Shown here: positions 18,985 to 27,075 of the stretch, piece after piece | Numbering within the stretch: the stretch's first letter is position 1 | Layout of the letters: the number at the start of each line of letters is the position of its first letter | Assembly (NCBI RefSeq): GCF_004514475.2 | Contig: NZ_MYFO02000005.1 | Location: forward strand, 310,001-374,000 | Source of the DNA: Paenibacillus athensensis | Lineage (GTDB): Bacteria > Bacillota > Bacilli > Paenibacillales > NBRC-103111 | Direction of reading: 5' to 3' | Length of the DNA stretch: 64,000 nt | Notes under the pieces: model-generated | What the model saw: only the letters and a program-made list of their open reading frames with translations | What the model was told of the DNA's origin: nothing | The model's database searches: none | Program-made: the position numbers and the translations under genes

Positions 18985-19845
18985 ATGATCCATGTGGATA
19001 ACTTGACTTACGCATATCCCAGGCAAGCGGAGCCTGCCCTGCACGAGCTTATCTTCACGATCGGCAGCGGAGAAATCTTCGGATTTCTCGGACCGTCCGG
19101 CGCCGGCAAAAGCACCACGCAGAAGCTGCTGACCGGACTGCTGCACAGCTACAGCGGCAGCGCCCGCGTGTTCGGCAGCGAGCTGCGCCGCAAGCCGCGC
19201 GACTTCTACGAGCGCATCGGCGTCGCTTTCGAGTTTCCTAACTTTTATCAAAAATTCACTGCGCTCGAAAATTTACAGCATTTTCGCTCGCTGTACAAGA
19301 GCAAGACGCTCGACCCGATGGAATGCCTTGCCCGGTTCGGGCTGGCAGACGCCGCCCATCTCAAGGTGGCGCAATTCTCCAAGGGTATGCGGATGCGTCT
19401 CAACGTCTGCCGGGCGCTGCTGCACGATCCCGAGCTGCTGTTTCTCGACGAGCCGACCTCGGGCCTTGATCCCGTTAATGCCGAGGCGATGAAACAGCAG
19501 TTCATGGAGCTGCGCGCCCAGGGCAAGACGATTGTGCTGAACACGCACAATATGCACGCCGCCGACGAGCTATGCGACCGCGTCGCGTTTCTCGTCGACG
19601 GGCGCATCCGGCTGATCGACTCGCCCCGCGAGCTGAAACTGCGCTTCGGCAACCGTAAGATTCGGGTCGAATATGTCGGCGAGGCCGGGAAAACCGGCTC
19701 GCGCGACTTCGACCTGCACGGCATCGGCCACAATCCGGATTTTACCGAGCTGCTGCGTACCCGCCCTATCGAAACGATTCATTCACAGGAAGCGACGCTG
19801 GAGCACATTTTCATTCAGGTTACGGGAAGGAGCTTGACGACATGA
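18985..19845 (+). CDS. ABC transporter ATP-binding protein (drug-export type)
   Basis: A 286-residue ATPase with Walker A GPSGAGKST, signature FSKGMRMRLNVCRALL and Walker B LLFLDEPTSGLDP, plus a C-terminal domain of about 65 residues. ATG 18985 has AAGGAGA at 8 nt; the upstream open frame is part of tetR and the repeat. It overlaps the next permease gene by four bases (ATGA). The set TetR, ATPase and two permeases is like exporters annotated for fluoroquinolones in related bacteria. The substrate is not provable from sequence. Confidence 0.9.
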   Translation: MIHVDNLTYAYPRQAEPALHELIFTIGSGEIFGFLGPSGAGKSTTQKLLTGLLHSYSGSARVFGSELRRKPRDFYERIGVAFEFPNFYQKFTALENLQHFRSLYKSKTLDPMECLARFGLADAAHLKVAQFSKGMRMRLNVCRALLHDPELLFLDEPTSGLDPVNAEAMKQQFMELRAQGKTIVLNTHNMHAADELCDRVAFLVDGRIRLIDSPRELKLRFGNRKIRVEYVGEAGKTGSRDFDLHGIGHNPDFTELLRTRPIETIHSQEATLEHIFIQVTGRSLTT

Positions 19846-20603
19846 AAGATTGGATTGCTCCTGTTGGCGCGGAATCCGCTCTGCGGCGAACTGCGGCGGC
19901 TCTGCTGTTCGACCTCCGCTTCCAGTGGCGTCATGGCTTCTACTATGCCTACATGCTGCTGTGCGCGCTGTACATCGCCTTGCTGAATTTTGTGCCCGAC
20001 GACTATCTTACGCGCACCATCATCCTGCTGACCTTCTCCGACCCGAGCGCGCTCGGCTTGCTGTTCGCCGGCGGCCTCCTGCTGCTGGAGCGAGGCCAGG
20101 GCCTTCACGACTGCCTGTTCATGACGCCCTTGCGCCTGAGCGAATATTTGCTCGGCAAAGCCCTCTCACTCGCGCTGCTGTCGGCAGCCGCCGCCTTCGC
20201 CGTTCACATCTGCAGCGCCGGCTGGCCCCCGCATCCCGAGCTGCTGGCTGCCGGCGTGATGCCGACCTCGGCCTTCTTCACGCTGATCGGCCTGACGCTC
20301 GCAGCGCACTGCCGCACGCTCAACGGCTTTATTCTGCTGACGCAAGCCGGCGCCCTGATCTTCGTCCTGCCGCTGCTCGGCTATCTGGGCCTCGCTCCTG
20401 ACAGCCCGCTCTACGGGCTGCTGCCGACCCGGGCCACGCTGCTGCTGCTCGACGATGCATACCGGCAAACCCGTTCAACGGGCGATCTGGCCGTGTCGGC
20501 ACTATCGCTGCTGCTGTGGCTGGCCGCCGCTTTCGCTCTGGCCCGGCGTACGCTGCGCGTTACAACGCGGGAGCATGCAGGACGAGGAGGACAGCCCGCA
20601 TGA
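19842..20603 (+). CDS. ABC exporter permease, first subunit
   Basis: A 253-residue membrane protein with about six hydrophobic segments, starting at ATG 19842 inside the ATGA overlap with the ATPase gene and ending in an ATGA overlap with the second permease. It is very rich in Leu and Ala. It resembles the permease subunits of two-permease ABC exporters controlled by TetR proteins. Its partner is frameshifted, which may leave the transporter without its second permease. Confidence 0.82.
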   Translation: MKDWIAPVGAESALRRTAAALLFDLRFQWRHGFYYAYMLLCALYIALLNFVPDDYLTRTIILLTFSDPSALGLLFAGGLLLLERGQGLHDCLFMTPLRLSEYLLGKALSLALLSAAAAFAVHICSAGWPPHPELLAAGVMPTSAFFTLIGLTLAAHCRTLNGFILLTQAGALIFVLPLLGYLGLAPDSPLYGLLPTRATLLLLDDAYRQTRSTGDLAVSALSLLLWLAAAFALARRTLRVTTREHAGRGGQPA

Positions 20604-21330
20604 ACAAATACGCTGCGTTGCTGCACCGCGATCTTCACGGATTGTATCGCGACCCGCTGCTGCTGACCGGGCTGCTCGGCCCACTGTCGCTGCTGCTGCT
20701 GGCCCGCTTCGGCTTCCCGGCGCTGAACGCCGCACTGGTGGCGCTGACGCCCGTACGTCTGGACGCATACGCGCCGTTTGCCGCCATGCTGCTCGTTTCT
20801 GTCATTCCGATGCTGATTGGGCTGATGAGCGGCTTATGCTGCTGGAGGAGCGCGACGAACGGATGCTGCTGTACTACACCGTCACGCCGCTGAAGCGCCG
20901 GGGCTACCTGCTGGCTCGCCTGCTGCTGCCGACGGGGCTGGCCGCTGTCTGGTCGGCACTGTTTCTTAACAGCTCCGGGCTCGCCGCTCCGACCGCGCAA
21001 ACATGGCCGGCCCTGCCGCTGCTGGCGCTCGAAGCGCCGCTGTTCGCTCTGCTGCTCGCCGGGCTCGCCGCCAATAAGGTTGAGGGGCTGGCGCTCTCCA
21101 AGCTGGGCGGTCTCTTCATTGCCGCACCCGTTGTCTTCTACCTCCTCCCTCGTCCTTGGGCTTACGCGGCTGCGCTGCTGCCGAACTACTGGACCGCCCT
21201 CTGCTACGACATCGGCTCGCGCGCCAACGGCTTCCCGCCGCAGCTGGCGGCGGCGTTCACAGCAGGGCTGGTCTTGCACCTGCTTCCGCTCGCCCTGTTA
21301 CTCGCGCGCTTTATCCGGCGGCCGGATTAA
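20600..21330 (+). pseudogene. ABC exporter permease, second subunit, frameshifted
   Basis: The start ATG 20600 (ATGA overlap) opens a frame with a good permease N-terminus, reading VSVIPMLIGLMSG up to about base 20833. It then runs out of homologous sequence and stops at 20893. The expected continuation (LMLLEERDERMLLYYTVTPL) is in the next frame from about 20833 and runs to a stop at 21330, with about 160 further residues of clear membrane protein. One missing base near 20834 explains both. No slippery run is present, so this is a recent mutation or a sequencing error rather than programmed frameshifting. Without the shift the product would be about 243 residues. Confidence 0.8.
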
Positions 21331-21333
21331 TCC

Positions 21334-21381
21334 GGGGCTCGCGCCGCTTTGGCCTTTGGCCAGACGGCGCGAGCCCTTTTG
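21334..21381 (+). terminator. intrinsic terminator of the ABC exporter operon
   Basis: GGGCTCGCGCCG pairs with CGGCGCGAGCCC around an inner GGCC hairpin and is followed by TTTT. Confidence 0.85.
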
Positions 21382-21472
21382 CTGTGGCTGCACTCCTTCC
21401 CGCAGCCCCCTGAACCGGGCGGCATCCCGCCGTTTTTTCGTGTGGAAGCAATAGCGAAGCCGCCGCATTTCA

Positions 21473-21481
21473 TGCTATGAT
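21473..21481 (+). promoter_or_regulatory. extended -10 promoter of the HD hydrolase gene
   Basis: TGCTATGAT is an extended -10. The first in-frame ATG (21477) lies inside it, so translation must start downstream at TTG 21534. Confidence 0.55.
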
Positions 21482-21533
21482 AGCTAAAGCCCGCACGCAC
21501 GCAACCAGAGAACGCATCAAGGAGGAACCTTGT

Positions 21534-22514
21534 TTGAGCTTACAGCATACGTTTCCTGCCGGCCGCATTTGGGAGCCCTTGTATCGCTGGGAAACGGAAG
21601 CGCATCCCGTCGAAATCGAATTGTTCCGCTGCAGGCCGGTCAGGCGCTTGAAATTTTTACATCATTTTGGAGCATCCGCGCTGTCATCGCCGATGAATCA
21701 TTCGCGTCTGGAGCATACAGTCGGCGTCTGGTCGCTCATGGCGCGCATGCTGCCCGGCGAGCTGCATCTGCGCATTGCCGCCTTGCTGCACGATATCGGG
21801 CATCTGCCCTTCTCCCACGCCGTTGAACGGACGCTGGGCTTCAATCACCACGAACGCACGGCCGAGCTGATTGATAGCGGCGAAGTCGCGCTTATTTTAC
21901 GCAAATACGGCATCAGCCCGGAAGCCATTCTGACGCTGCTGCGTCAGGACAGCCCGCTGAAGAACGGCTCCGCGCTGATGGGGCTGGATCATCTGGACAG
22001 CTTCCTGCGCGATACGGCCGCTGCCGGACGCGGTGCGCTTGCAACGTGCGAGCTGGTCCACGGCCTGAGGCTGCGAGGCGATTACGTTGAAGCCGACGCG
22101 GAGACGGCGCTGCCGCTGGTCTTGATCGTCGCCGAGCATCACAAGCTGGCGCTGGCGCCGGCCGTGCTGGCAATGGATGCGCTGCTGGCCAAAGCGGTCA
22201 GCAAGCACTGCGAAGCGGTCCCCGGCTTCAAAGGGCTCATTCCCGGCATGCTCGACCAAGAGCTGATATACGCGCTGCAAACCAGCGAAGCCGCCGAGGC
22301 GCGCGCGCTGATCGATCTGCTGCTGTATGAGCCGCACCGCATCGGCATTCATCACGAGCCGCAGCCCGGCAGCATCCAGGTCCGTATCGGCAGACTGCAG
22401 CCCAAGGAGCCGCTGGTCGCCGGGCTGCCGGCCGCCGAAGCAAGCGCCGAAGCCGCGCAGCTGCTGGCCGAGCTGGACAGCTTGACCCGCGACTATTTCA
22501 TTACCTGTCCGTAA
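21534..22514 (+). CDS. HD domain phosphohydrolase (dNTPase-like)
   Basis: A 326-residue HD-domain protein. TTG 21534 is the start because GGAGG lies 8 nt before it and the upstream ATG falls in the promoter. The metal-binding residues are visible in order: His in HSRLEHTVGVW, HD in LLHDIGHLPFSH, and Asp in LDHLDSFLRD. The layout resembles dGTPase-like and YdhJ-like proteins, which hydrolyse phosphate esters of nucleotides. Thymidine kinase follows 23 bases downstream, so a role in nucleotide metabolism is plausible but not proven. Confidence 0.85.
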   Translation: MSLQHTFPAGRIWEPLYRWETEAHPVEIELFRCRPVRRLKFLHHFGASALSSPMNHSRLEHTVGVWSLMARMLPGELHLRIAALLHDIGHLPFSHAVERTLGFNHHERTAELIDSGEVALILRKYGISPEAILTLLRQDSPLKNGSALMGLDHLDSFLRDTAAAGRGALATCELVHGLRLRGDYVEADAETALPLVLIVAEHHKLALAPAVLAMDALLAKAVSKHCEAVPGFKGLIPGMLDQELIYALQTSEAAEARALIDLLLYEPHRIGIHHEPQPGSIQVRIGRLQPKEPLVAGLPAAEASAEAAQLLAELDSLTRDYFITCP

Positions 22515-22537
22515 CCTCAGGGAAAGGAAGAGCTGCT

Positions 22538-23125
22538 TTGGCCAAATTATATTTTCGCTACGGTACGATGAACAGCGGCAAGTCGATTGAGGTACTCCGC
22601 GTTGCCCACAACTACGAGGAGCAGGGCAAAAAAGCGCTGCTTCTGACCCCGGCCATCGACGACCGCTTTGGCATCGGCCGCGTCTCGTCGCGCATTGGCA
22701 TGTACAAAAACGCCCTCGTCATCTCCGACGACCTTGATATGGTCGCGCTGGCCCGCGCCGAGCAGCCCAATTGCATCCTGATTGACGAAGCGCAGTTTCT
22801 GAACGGACAGCAGGTCGATCAGCTGATCGAGATCGTCGATGAATGGAATATTCCCGTCATCGCTTATGGCTTGCGCGCCGACTTCCTCGGACAGCTGTTC
22901 CCGGGCAGCAGCCGGCTGCTTGCTGTAGCCGACACGATTGAAGAGATCAAAACCGTCTGCTGGTACTGCGACAAAAAAGCGATCATGAATATGCGCTGCA
23001 AGGACGGTCAGCCTGTTTTTTCCGGAGAGCAGATTCAAATTGGCGGCAACGAAAGCTATGTGCCGGTCTGCCGCAAATGCTATCGCGCCCAGCGTCGGCA
23101 GAAGCAAGCAGCGCACACCGAATAA
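22538..23125 (+). CDS. tdk: thymidine kinase
   Basis: A 195-residue type II thymidine kinase, which phosphorylates thymidine in the pyrimidine salvage pathway. It shows the P-loop GTMNSGKS (residues 9-16), the catalytic DEAQF motif, the lasso region with IAYGLRADFLGQ and zinc-binding Cys pairs (CWYC, later CRKC). TTG 22538 follows GGAAAGGAAG. It is probably in one transcript with the HD hydrolase and is followed by an intrinsic terminator. Confidence 0.96.
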   Translation: MAKLYFRYGTMNSGKSIEVLRVAHNYEEQGKKALLLTPAIDDRFGIGRVSSRIGMYKNALVISDDLDMVALARAEQPNCILIDEAQFLNGQQVDQLIEIVDEWNIPVIAYGLRADFLGQLFPGSSRLLAVADTIEEIKTVCWYCDKKAIMNMRCKDGQPVFSGEQIQIGGNESYVPVCRKCYRAQRRQKQAAHTE

Positions 23126-23137
23126 GCGGCGCCTGAA

Positions 23138-23160
23138 CGCTGACGCGTCAGCGGCTTTTT
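23138..23160 (+). terminator. intrinsic terminator after tdk
   Basis: CGCTGACGCGTCAGCG is a perfect inverted repeat followed by GCTTTTT. Confidence 0.8.
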
Positions 23161-23274
23161 GGGGTCCAGCGTTAGGTTTGTGAAGGGTTGCGGTTGGCAA
23201 TAACGTCTAATAGGATAATTGAGAAGTTAACAGGGGGCCACGCTTGGCGCGCCCCCGCCAGGAAGGTGATTCCC

Positions 23275-24453
23275 TTGCGAAAAAAACGGGTTTTGCTGTT
23301 GTCCGAAGGCTTCGGCAAAGGTCATACGCAAGCTGCTCACGCCTTGTCAGCAGAGCTGCGGCAAGCCTCCGCAGACATCAATACGCGGGTTATGGAGCTT
23401 GGCTCTTTTTTGAATCCGACATTAGCTCCGCTGGTGCTGTCGGCTTTCCGGCACACCGTCACCTCACAGCCCAAGCTGTATGGCATGCTCTACCGCAAGC
23501 AGCATAAAAAATCATGGAACCGCGTCACCGGCATGGCGCTGCACCGCTTGTTCTATTCGCAAACCAAGGCAGTGATCGGCCAGCTCCGCCCCGATCTCGT
23601 CATTTGTACGCATCCCGTGCCGAATGTGATCGTTTCCCGCCTGAAACGCGCTGGCTTGAATGTGCCTTTATTCACCGTGATTACCGATTACGACGCCCAC
23701 GGCTCCTGGATCGATCCGGCTGTGGACAAGTATCTGGTCTCTACGCCCGAGGTGCGCGAGCAGTTGATCGGCCGGGGCGTGCCGGAGGCGCATGTCGAAG
23801 TGACGGGAATCCCGGTGCATCCGGACTTTCGGCGCTCGCTCAGCCGCGAGCAGATCCGCAGCCAGTTCGGGCTCAGCGATTTGCCTACGGTGATGATGAT
23901 GGGCGGCGGCTGGGGATTGTTGAAGGAAGAGAAAGCGGAGCTGCTGCATTATGTCGCCGGCTGGCGCGAGCATTTGCAGCTGGTCATTTGTCTGGGCACG
24001 AACGACAAGGCCCGGGCAAGGCTTCTGGAAGAAGATGCGTTCCGTCATCCCAACGTGCATCTGATCGGCTTTACGCGGGAAATCGACAAGCTGATGGAGG
24101 TTTCCGACCTGCTGATCACCAAGCCGGGCGGCATGACCTGCACCGAAGCGATGGCCAAAGGCATTCCGATGCTCTTCTACAGTCCGATTCCCGGGCAGGA
24201 AGAGCAGAACAGCCACTATTTCGAGGAAATGGGCTTCGGTCAGACGATTACCTCGCTGGAGATGGTCGATCACTGGTTCAAGCTGCTGCTGGAGCAATAT
24301 CCGCTGCTGGCGAAGCGGCGCTCGGATATTCGCAGCCAGCAAAGCGTGCAGACGCAAATCTGCTCGCATACGATTATCCGCTATCTGCAGCTGACCGAAA
24401 ACCGCTCATACATATCGTCATCATCCAAAACACCGCTCATACAATGGTATTAA
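23275..24453 (+). CDS. MGDG synthase/UgtP-like glycosyltransferase
   Basis: A 392-residue GT28-type glycosyltransferase related to UgtP and plant MGDG synthases, which move sugars from UDP-sugars to diacylglycerol on the cytoplasmic membrane face. The N-terminus LLLSEGFGKGHTQAA carries the Gly-rich acceptor loop; the C-terminal donor site is seen as VSDLLITKPGGMTCTEAMAKG and PGQEEQNS. TTG 23275 follows AAGGTGA at about 6 nt. The last eight codons form part of a terminator hairpin. Confidence 0.88.
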   Translation: MRKKRVLLLSEGFGKGHTQAAHALSAELRQASADINTRVMELGSFLNPTLAPLVLSAFRHTVTSQPKLYGMLYRKQHKKSWNRVTGMALHRLFYSQTKAVIGQLRPDLVICTHPVPNVIVSRLKRAGLNVPLFTVITDYDAHGSWIDPAVDKYLVSTPEVREQLIGRGVPEAHVEVTGIPVHPDFRRSLSREQIRSQFGLSDLPTVMMMGGGWGLLKEEKAELLHYVAGWREHLQLVICLGTNDKARARLLEEDAFRHPNVHLIGFTREIDKLMEVSDLLITKPGGMTCTEAMAKGIPMLFYSPIPGQEEQNSHYFEEMGFGQTITSLEMVDHWFKLLLEQYPLLAKRRSDIRSQQSVQTQICSHTIIRYLQLTENRSYISSSSKTPLIQWY

Positions 24454-24477
24454 TCTATTGTAAGGGGGCGGTGTTTT
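24427..24477 (+). terminator. terminator overlapping gene end, containing the next ribosome site
   Basis: AAAACACCGC...TACAAT (24427-24445) pairs with ATTGTA...GGCGGTGTTTT (24457-24477). The hairpin starts inside the glycosyltransferase coding sequence, and its 3' arm (AAGGGGGCGG) is the only ribosome-site-like sequence for the gene at 24482. It could act as a terminator or as an attenuator that hides that site. Confidence 0.7.
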
Positions 24478-24481
24478 CGCT

Positions 24482-24964
24482 ATGCAGCCGCTTGGACCTG
24501 CGGGAAAAATTGCGATCTGGACGTATTTGCTGCTATGGTTCGTCGGCAGCCTATGGCTGATGGCGCTGCTCGGCAGCAGTACGATTGCGGGCAAATGGCT
24601 TGGCGTCAACTTCGACATGTACCGGGTATACGCGAGCTGCGGCTTTGCCGGAGCGCTCGGCGGCTCGCTCTACGCGCTGCGGATGTTTCACCAGCATTAC
24701 GAAGCGCTAACCGGCAAATGGCTGTTCTGGTACGCCATGCGACCCATTCTCTGCTTCGGCTCGGCCATCGTTACGATTGTGCTGTTCGAGAGCGGCATTT
24801 TGCTGCTTCAGGTCGGCGACTCGATGGCTGCGCGCATCAGCGTGGCGTTCCTGACCGGCTACGGTTACGGGAAATTTATGGAAAAGCTGCGCGCGCTGAC
24901 AGAAACGTTCTTTAATGGTGAAAGCTCTGGCAGCGGCGGCGGCAGCGACATGGACCGCAAATAG
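24482..24964 (+). CDS. conserved-looking membrane protein of unknown function
   Basis: A 160-residue protein with about four hydrophobic segments (residues 10-32, 48-66, 85-112 and 118-130) and a Gly/Ser-rich C-terminal tail. No family is recognised. The start ATG 24482 has its only ribosome-site-like sequence inside the preceding hairpin. Codon use matches the neighbours. Orientation and spacing suggest at most partial co-transcription with the glycosyltransferase. Confidence 0.6.
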   Translation: MQPLGPAGKIAIWTYLLLWFVGSLWLMALLGSSTIAGKWLGVNFDMYRVYASCGFAGALGGSLYALRMFHQHYEALTGKWLFWYAMRPILCFGSAIVTIVLFESGILLLQVGDSMAARISVAFLTGYGYGKFMEKLRALTETFFNGESSGSGGGSDMDRK

Positions 24965-25360
24965 CCGGCCGTGCGTTCCCTTTAGCAACGTTCTCCCTCA
25001 GCAGCTTTACCTTCACATCGGCCCCGGAAAGCGGCGCCCGGATCGCCCGAACGGGCGGCTTCCTCCGAGGGCCGCTTTCAGTCTGATCTGTTTGGCCCCC
25101 TGCGACCCGGCCCGTTGCCCGGGACTTTGCGGGAGCTGCGGCCCGACCACCCCTTCCCTCCATTCTGCCCGGCCTGCCGATCCCGCAGCCCGCCACTCTC
25201 CCCGGTCCTCCAGGCCTCTCGTCCTGCCGTTCTCCCCCGTCCCTCTTGTCAGCTCTGCCTACCCGCTCCGGCCTGCCCAATAAAATTGGTATGCTTCGCG
25301 CCATTGACGAATACAATCGAATCAAAGGGGGACCAAGCTACGGAAAGGAAGGGGATCGCC
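24965..25360. other. 396-base non-coding stretch
   Basis: No gene is seen. The open frame here is Pro/Cys/Ser-rich with no ribosome site and unlike any protein. GGGCGGC...GGCCGCTTTC near 25053-25080 may be a weak terminator for the membrane protein gene. The AT-rich patch AATAAAATTGGTATGCTTCG (25279-25298) may hold the promoter of the M23/bactofilin pair, but no good -35/-10 pair is clear. Confidence 0.4.
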
Positions 25361-26362
25361 TTGAAGCTCGTCTGGAAGAAGCAGGAGCTTACCTTGATGA
25401 TCATCCCCGGCGCCAACCGTCGAACCGTTCGGCTCCAGCTTCCGCAAAGCAGCTTGTATGTGGTGCCGGGTACGCTGCTTTTGGTTGTGATCGGCTTTTT
25501 CGTCACGATTTTTGTCATGAATTCGCACTTCCACCATACGACGGACTCCATGCAATCTTCGTTCGACGGCCAAGAACGCCTGCTGGCCGATCAGATTACG
25601 CTCAAGGACAACGAACTCGAGCAGTTGCAGGGCGATTTGATCGACATGTCGCAGCAGGCCGCCGAATTTCGCGCCAAGCTGGAGGACATCAAGAAGCTGC
25701 AAAAAGTCGTGGAGCTGATGACCCACACGCAGGGGACAAGCAAAAGCAGCGCAGACCCGGCCATTCCGCCGGCTGCCGGTGTGGCCAAGGATGTCGGGGG
25801 CGCGGAGACAGCCGTCACGCCGGAGGAAGTCGCGCGAATGGTCAGCGAGACGAGACACGGACTCAGCGCCCTCGTTGCCGACGTGAACGATACGCTGGCC
25901 AGCCTGACCGACGCCGAGGCCAGATTGCAGGAAGCCGAGCGGCTACAGCGGATTACGCCGACGCTGTATCCGGCCGATTCGCGTACCGTGACGTCGGGCT
26001 TCGGCATTCGCCGCGACCCGTTCACGCAACGTCCGGCCATGCATGCCGGCATCGATTTCGACGGCGAGCTGAACGACCCGGTCTACGCCACGGCGGAAGG
26101 AACGGTCGTTGAGGCCGGCTTTGACAGCCTGCACGGCAATCACATCATCCTCGATCACACCCGCGGGCTGCAGACCGAATACATGCACATGACCAAGCTG
26201 CTGGTCAAAGCCGGTCAAGCCGTGGCCAAGGGCCAGCAAATCGGGCTGATCGGCTCGACGGGCCGCAGTACGGGGACTCATCTGCATTATGAGGTGCACC
26301 GGTACGGCGTCCAGATCGATCCCGCCCCCTTTCTCATTTCGGACAGAAAGGATGAACGCTAA
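25361..26362 (+). CDS. membrane-anchored M23 (LytM) metallopeptidase, copy 2
   Basis: A 333-residue paralogue of the protein at 2178-3176 with the same layout: N-terminal TLMIIPGANRRTVRL matching TLLIIPEANRPVLSL, a membrane helix (about 33-53), a coiled coil (about 65-120), a linker, a helical stretch and an M23 domain with HAGID and HLHYE zinc ligands. TTG 25361 is chosen because AAAGGAAGGGGA precedes it at 6 nt and the length then matches copy 1. The longer frame gives an implausible Pro/Cys-rich N-terminus. The stop shares one base with the bactofilin start. Confidence 0.92.
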   Translation: MKLVWKKQELTLMIIPGANRRTVRLQLPQSSLYVVPGTLLLVVIGFFVTIFVMNSHFHHTTDSMQSSFDGQERLLADQITLKDNELEQLQGDLIDMSQQAAEFRAKLEDIKKLQKVVELMTHTQGTSKSSADPAIPPAAGVAKDVGGAETAVTPEEVARMVSETRHGLSALVADVNDTLASLTDAEARLQEAERLQRITPTLYPADSRTVTSGFGIRRDPFTQRPAMHAGIDFDGELNDPVYATAEGTVVEAGFDSLHGNHIILDHTRGLQTEYMHMTKLLVKAGQAVAKGQQIGLIGSTGRSTGTHLHYEVHRYGVQIDPAPFLISDRKDER

Positions 26363-26817
26363 TGCTAGGTAATGCAAAACCCCGCCGCATCGACGCCCGC
26401 ACGACCGACACCCTGATCGGCGAAAGCACAATTTTCGAAGGCAAAATCGTCTCGGAGGCCAGCTTGCGCGTCGAAGGACAGCTTGTCGGCGACATTGAAT
26501 GCGCCGGAGACGTCACCATTGGCGAAAATGCCGTCTTGCAGTCCAACATTCACGGCCGTGACGTCATTATCGCCGGCAAGGTGCGCGGCAACGTGCATAC
26601 GAAGGGCAAGCTGGTTGTCACCAGCTCCGGCCTGCTCGTCGGCAACATCGAGGTGCGCTCCTTTGTCATTGAAGAGGGTGGCGTTTTTCAAGGCATGAGC
26701 ACGATGAGTCCGGCGGCGTCCGGCAACGAACGCGGCTCAGGCGCAGGTGGAGGCAAGGTTTACGAGGCGAAAGCTCACAAGCAGCAAAAAAGCGAGCAGC
26801 AGGCTGCCAGCGGCTAA
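26362..26817 (+). CDS. bactofilin family cytoskeletal protein, copy 2
   Basis: A 151-residue bactofilin with the beta-helix core at about residues 15-115 (for example EGQLVGDIECAGDVTIGE) and a Gln/Lys-rich tail. It pairs with the M23 peptidase through the same TAATG overlap as copy 1. The two bactofilins share most core positions but have different tails, which suggests an old duplication with separate partners or timing. Confidence 0.93.
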   Translation: MLGNAKPRRIDARTTDTLIGESTIFEGKIVSEASLRVEGQLVGDIECAGDVTIGENAVLQSNIHGRDVIIAGKVRGNVHTKGKLVVTSSGLLVGNIEVRSFVIEEGGVFQGMSTMSPAASGNERGSGAGGGKVYEAKAHKQQKSEQQAASG

Positions 26818-26844
26818 GCCGCCCCCAAACAGACAGCAGTTCAA

Positions 26845-26906
26845 GACACCTTCCTTCACGGAGCATCGGGTCGTATCCGGCCGGCTTCGGGAGGAGGGTG
26901 TTTTTG
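26845..26906 (+). terminator. probable terminator of M23/bactofilin copy 2
   Basis: GACACCTTCCTTC pairs imperfectly with GAGGAGGGTGT across a long loop and is followed by TTTTTG. Confidence 0.5.
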
Positions 26907-26930
26907 TGTGGGCTGCCCTCCTTTCGCCGG

Positions 26931-26973
26931 TATCAATATGCTAACAAAAAATATTTTTGTTAGCATATTGATA
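26931..26973. promoter_or_regulatory. 43-base perfect palindrome, likely operator of the mannanase gene
   Basis: TATCAATATGCTAACAAAAA (26931-26950) and its exact reverse complement (26954-26973) are separated by ATA. The right arm ends in TTGATA, the probable -35 of the mannanase promoter, so a repressor bound here would block transcription. No T-run follows, which argues against a simple terminator. Confidence 0.65.
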
Positions 26974-27014
26974 TGTATCATTAACTAATATTATTATATA
27001 AGTAAGCGCTTTCT
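26968..27014 (+). promoter_or_regulatory. mannanase promoter with CcpA cre site
   Basis: -35 TTGATA (26968-26973), an 18-base spacer and -10 TATTAT (26992-26997). AGTAAGCGCTTTCT at 27001-27014 matches the cre consensus TGNAANCGNWNNCW with one mismatch and covers the start-site region, as expected for carbon catabolite repression of a polysaccharide hydrolase. Confidence 0.65.
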
Positions 27015-27075
27015 TTACTAACGTTTGGATGATCCAAATTGAAATCCGATTTCACATGACAAAGGAGTGTACACG

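Noticed and set aside
21477-21533. Upstream ATG start for the HD hydrolase
   Set aside because: It lies inside the extended -10; TTG 21534 has a strong ribosome site.
25115-25360. N-terminal extension of M23 peptidase copy 2
   Set aside because: The extra 82 residues are Pro/Cys-rich without a ribosome site, and the TTG 25361 start matches the length of copy 1.
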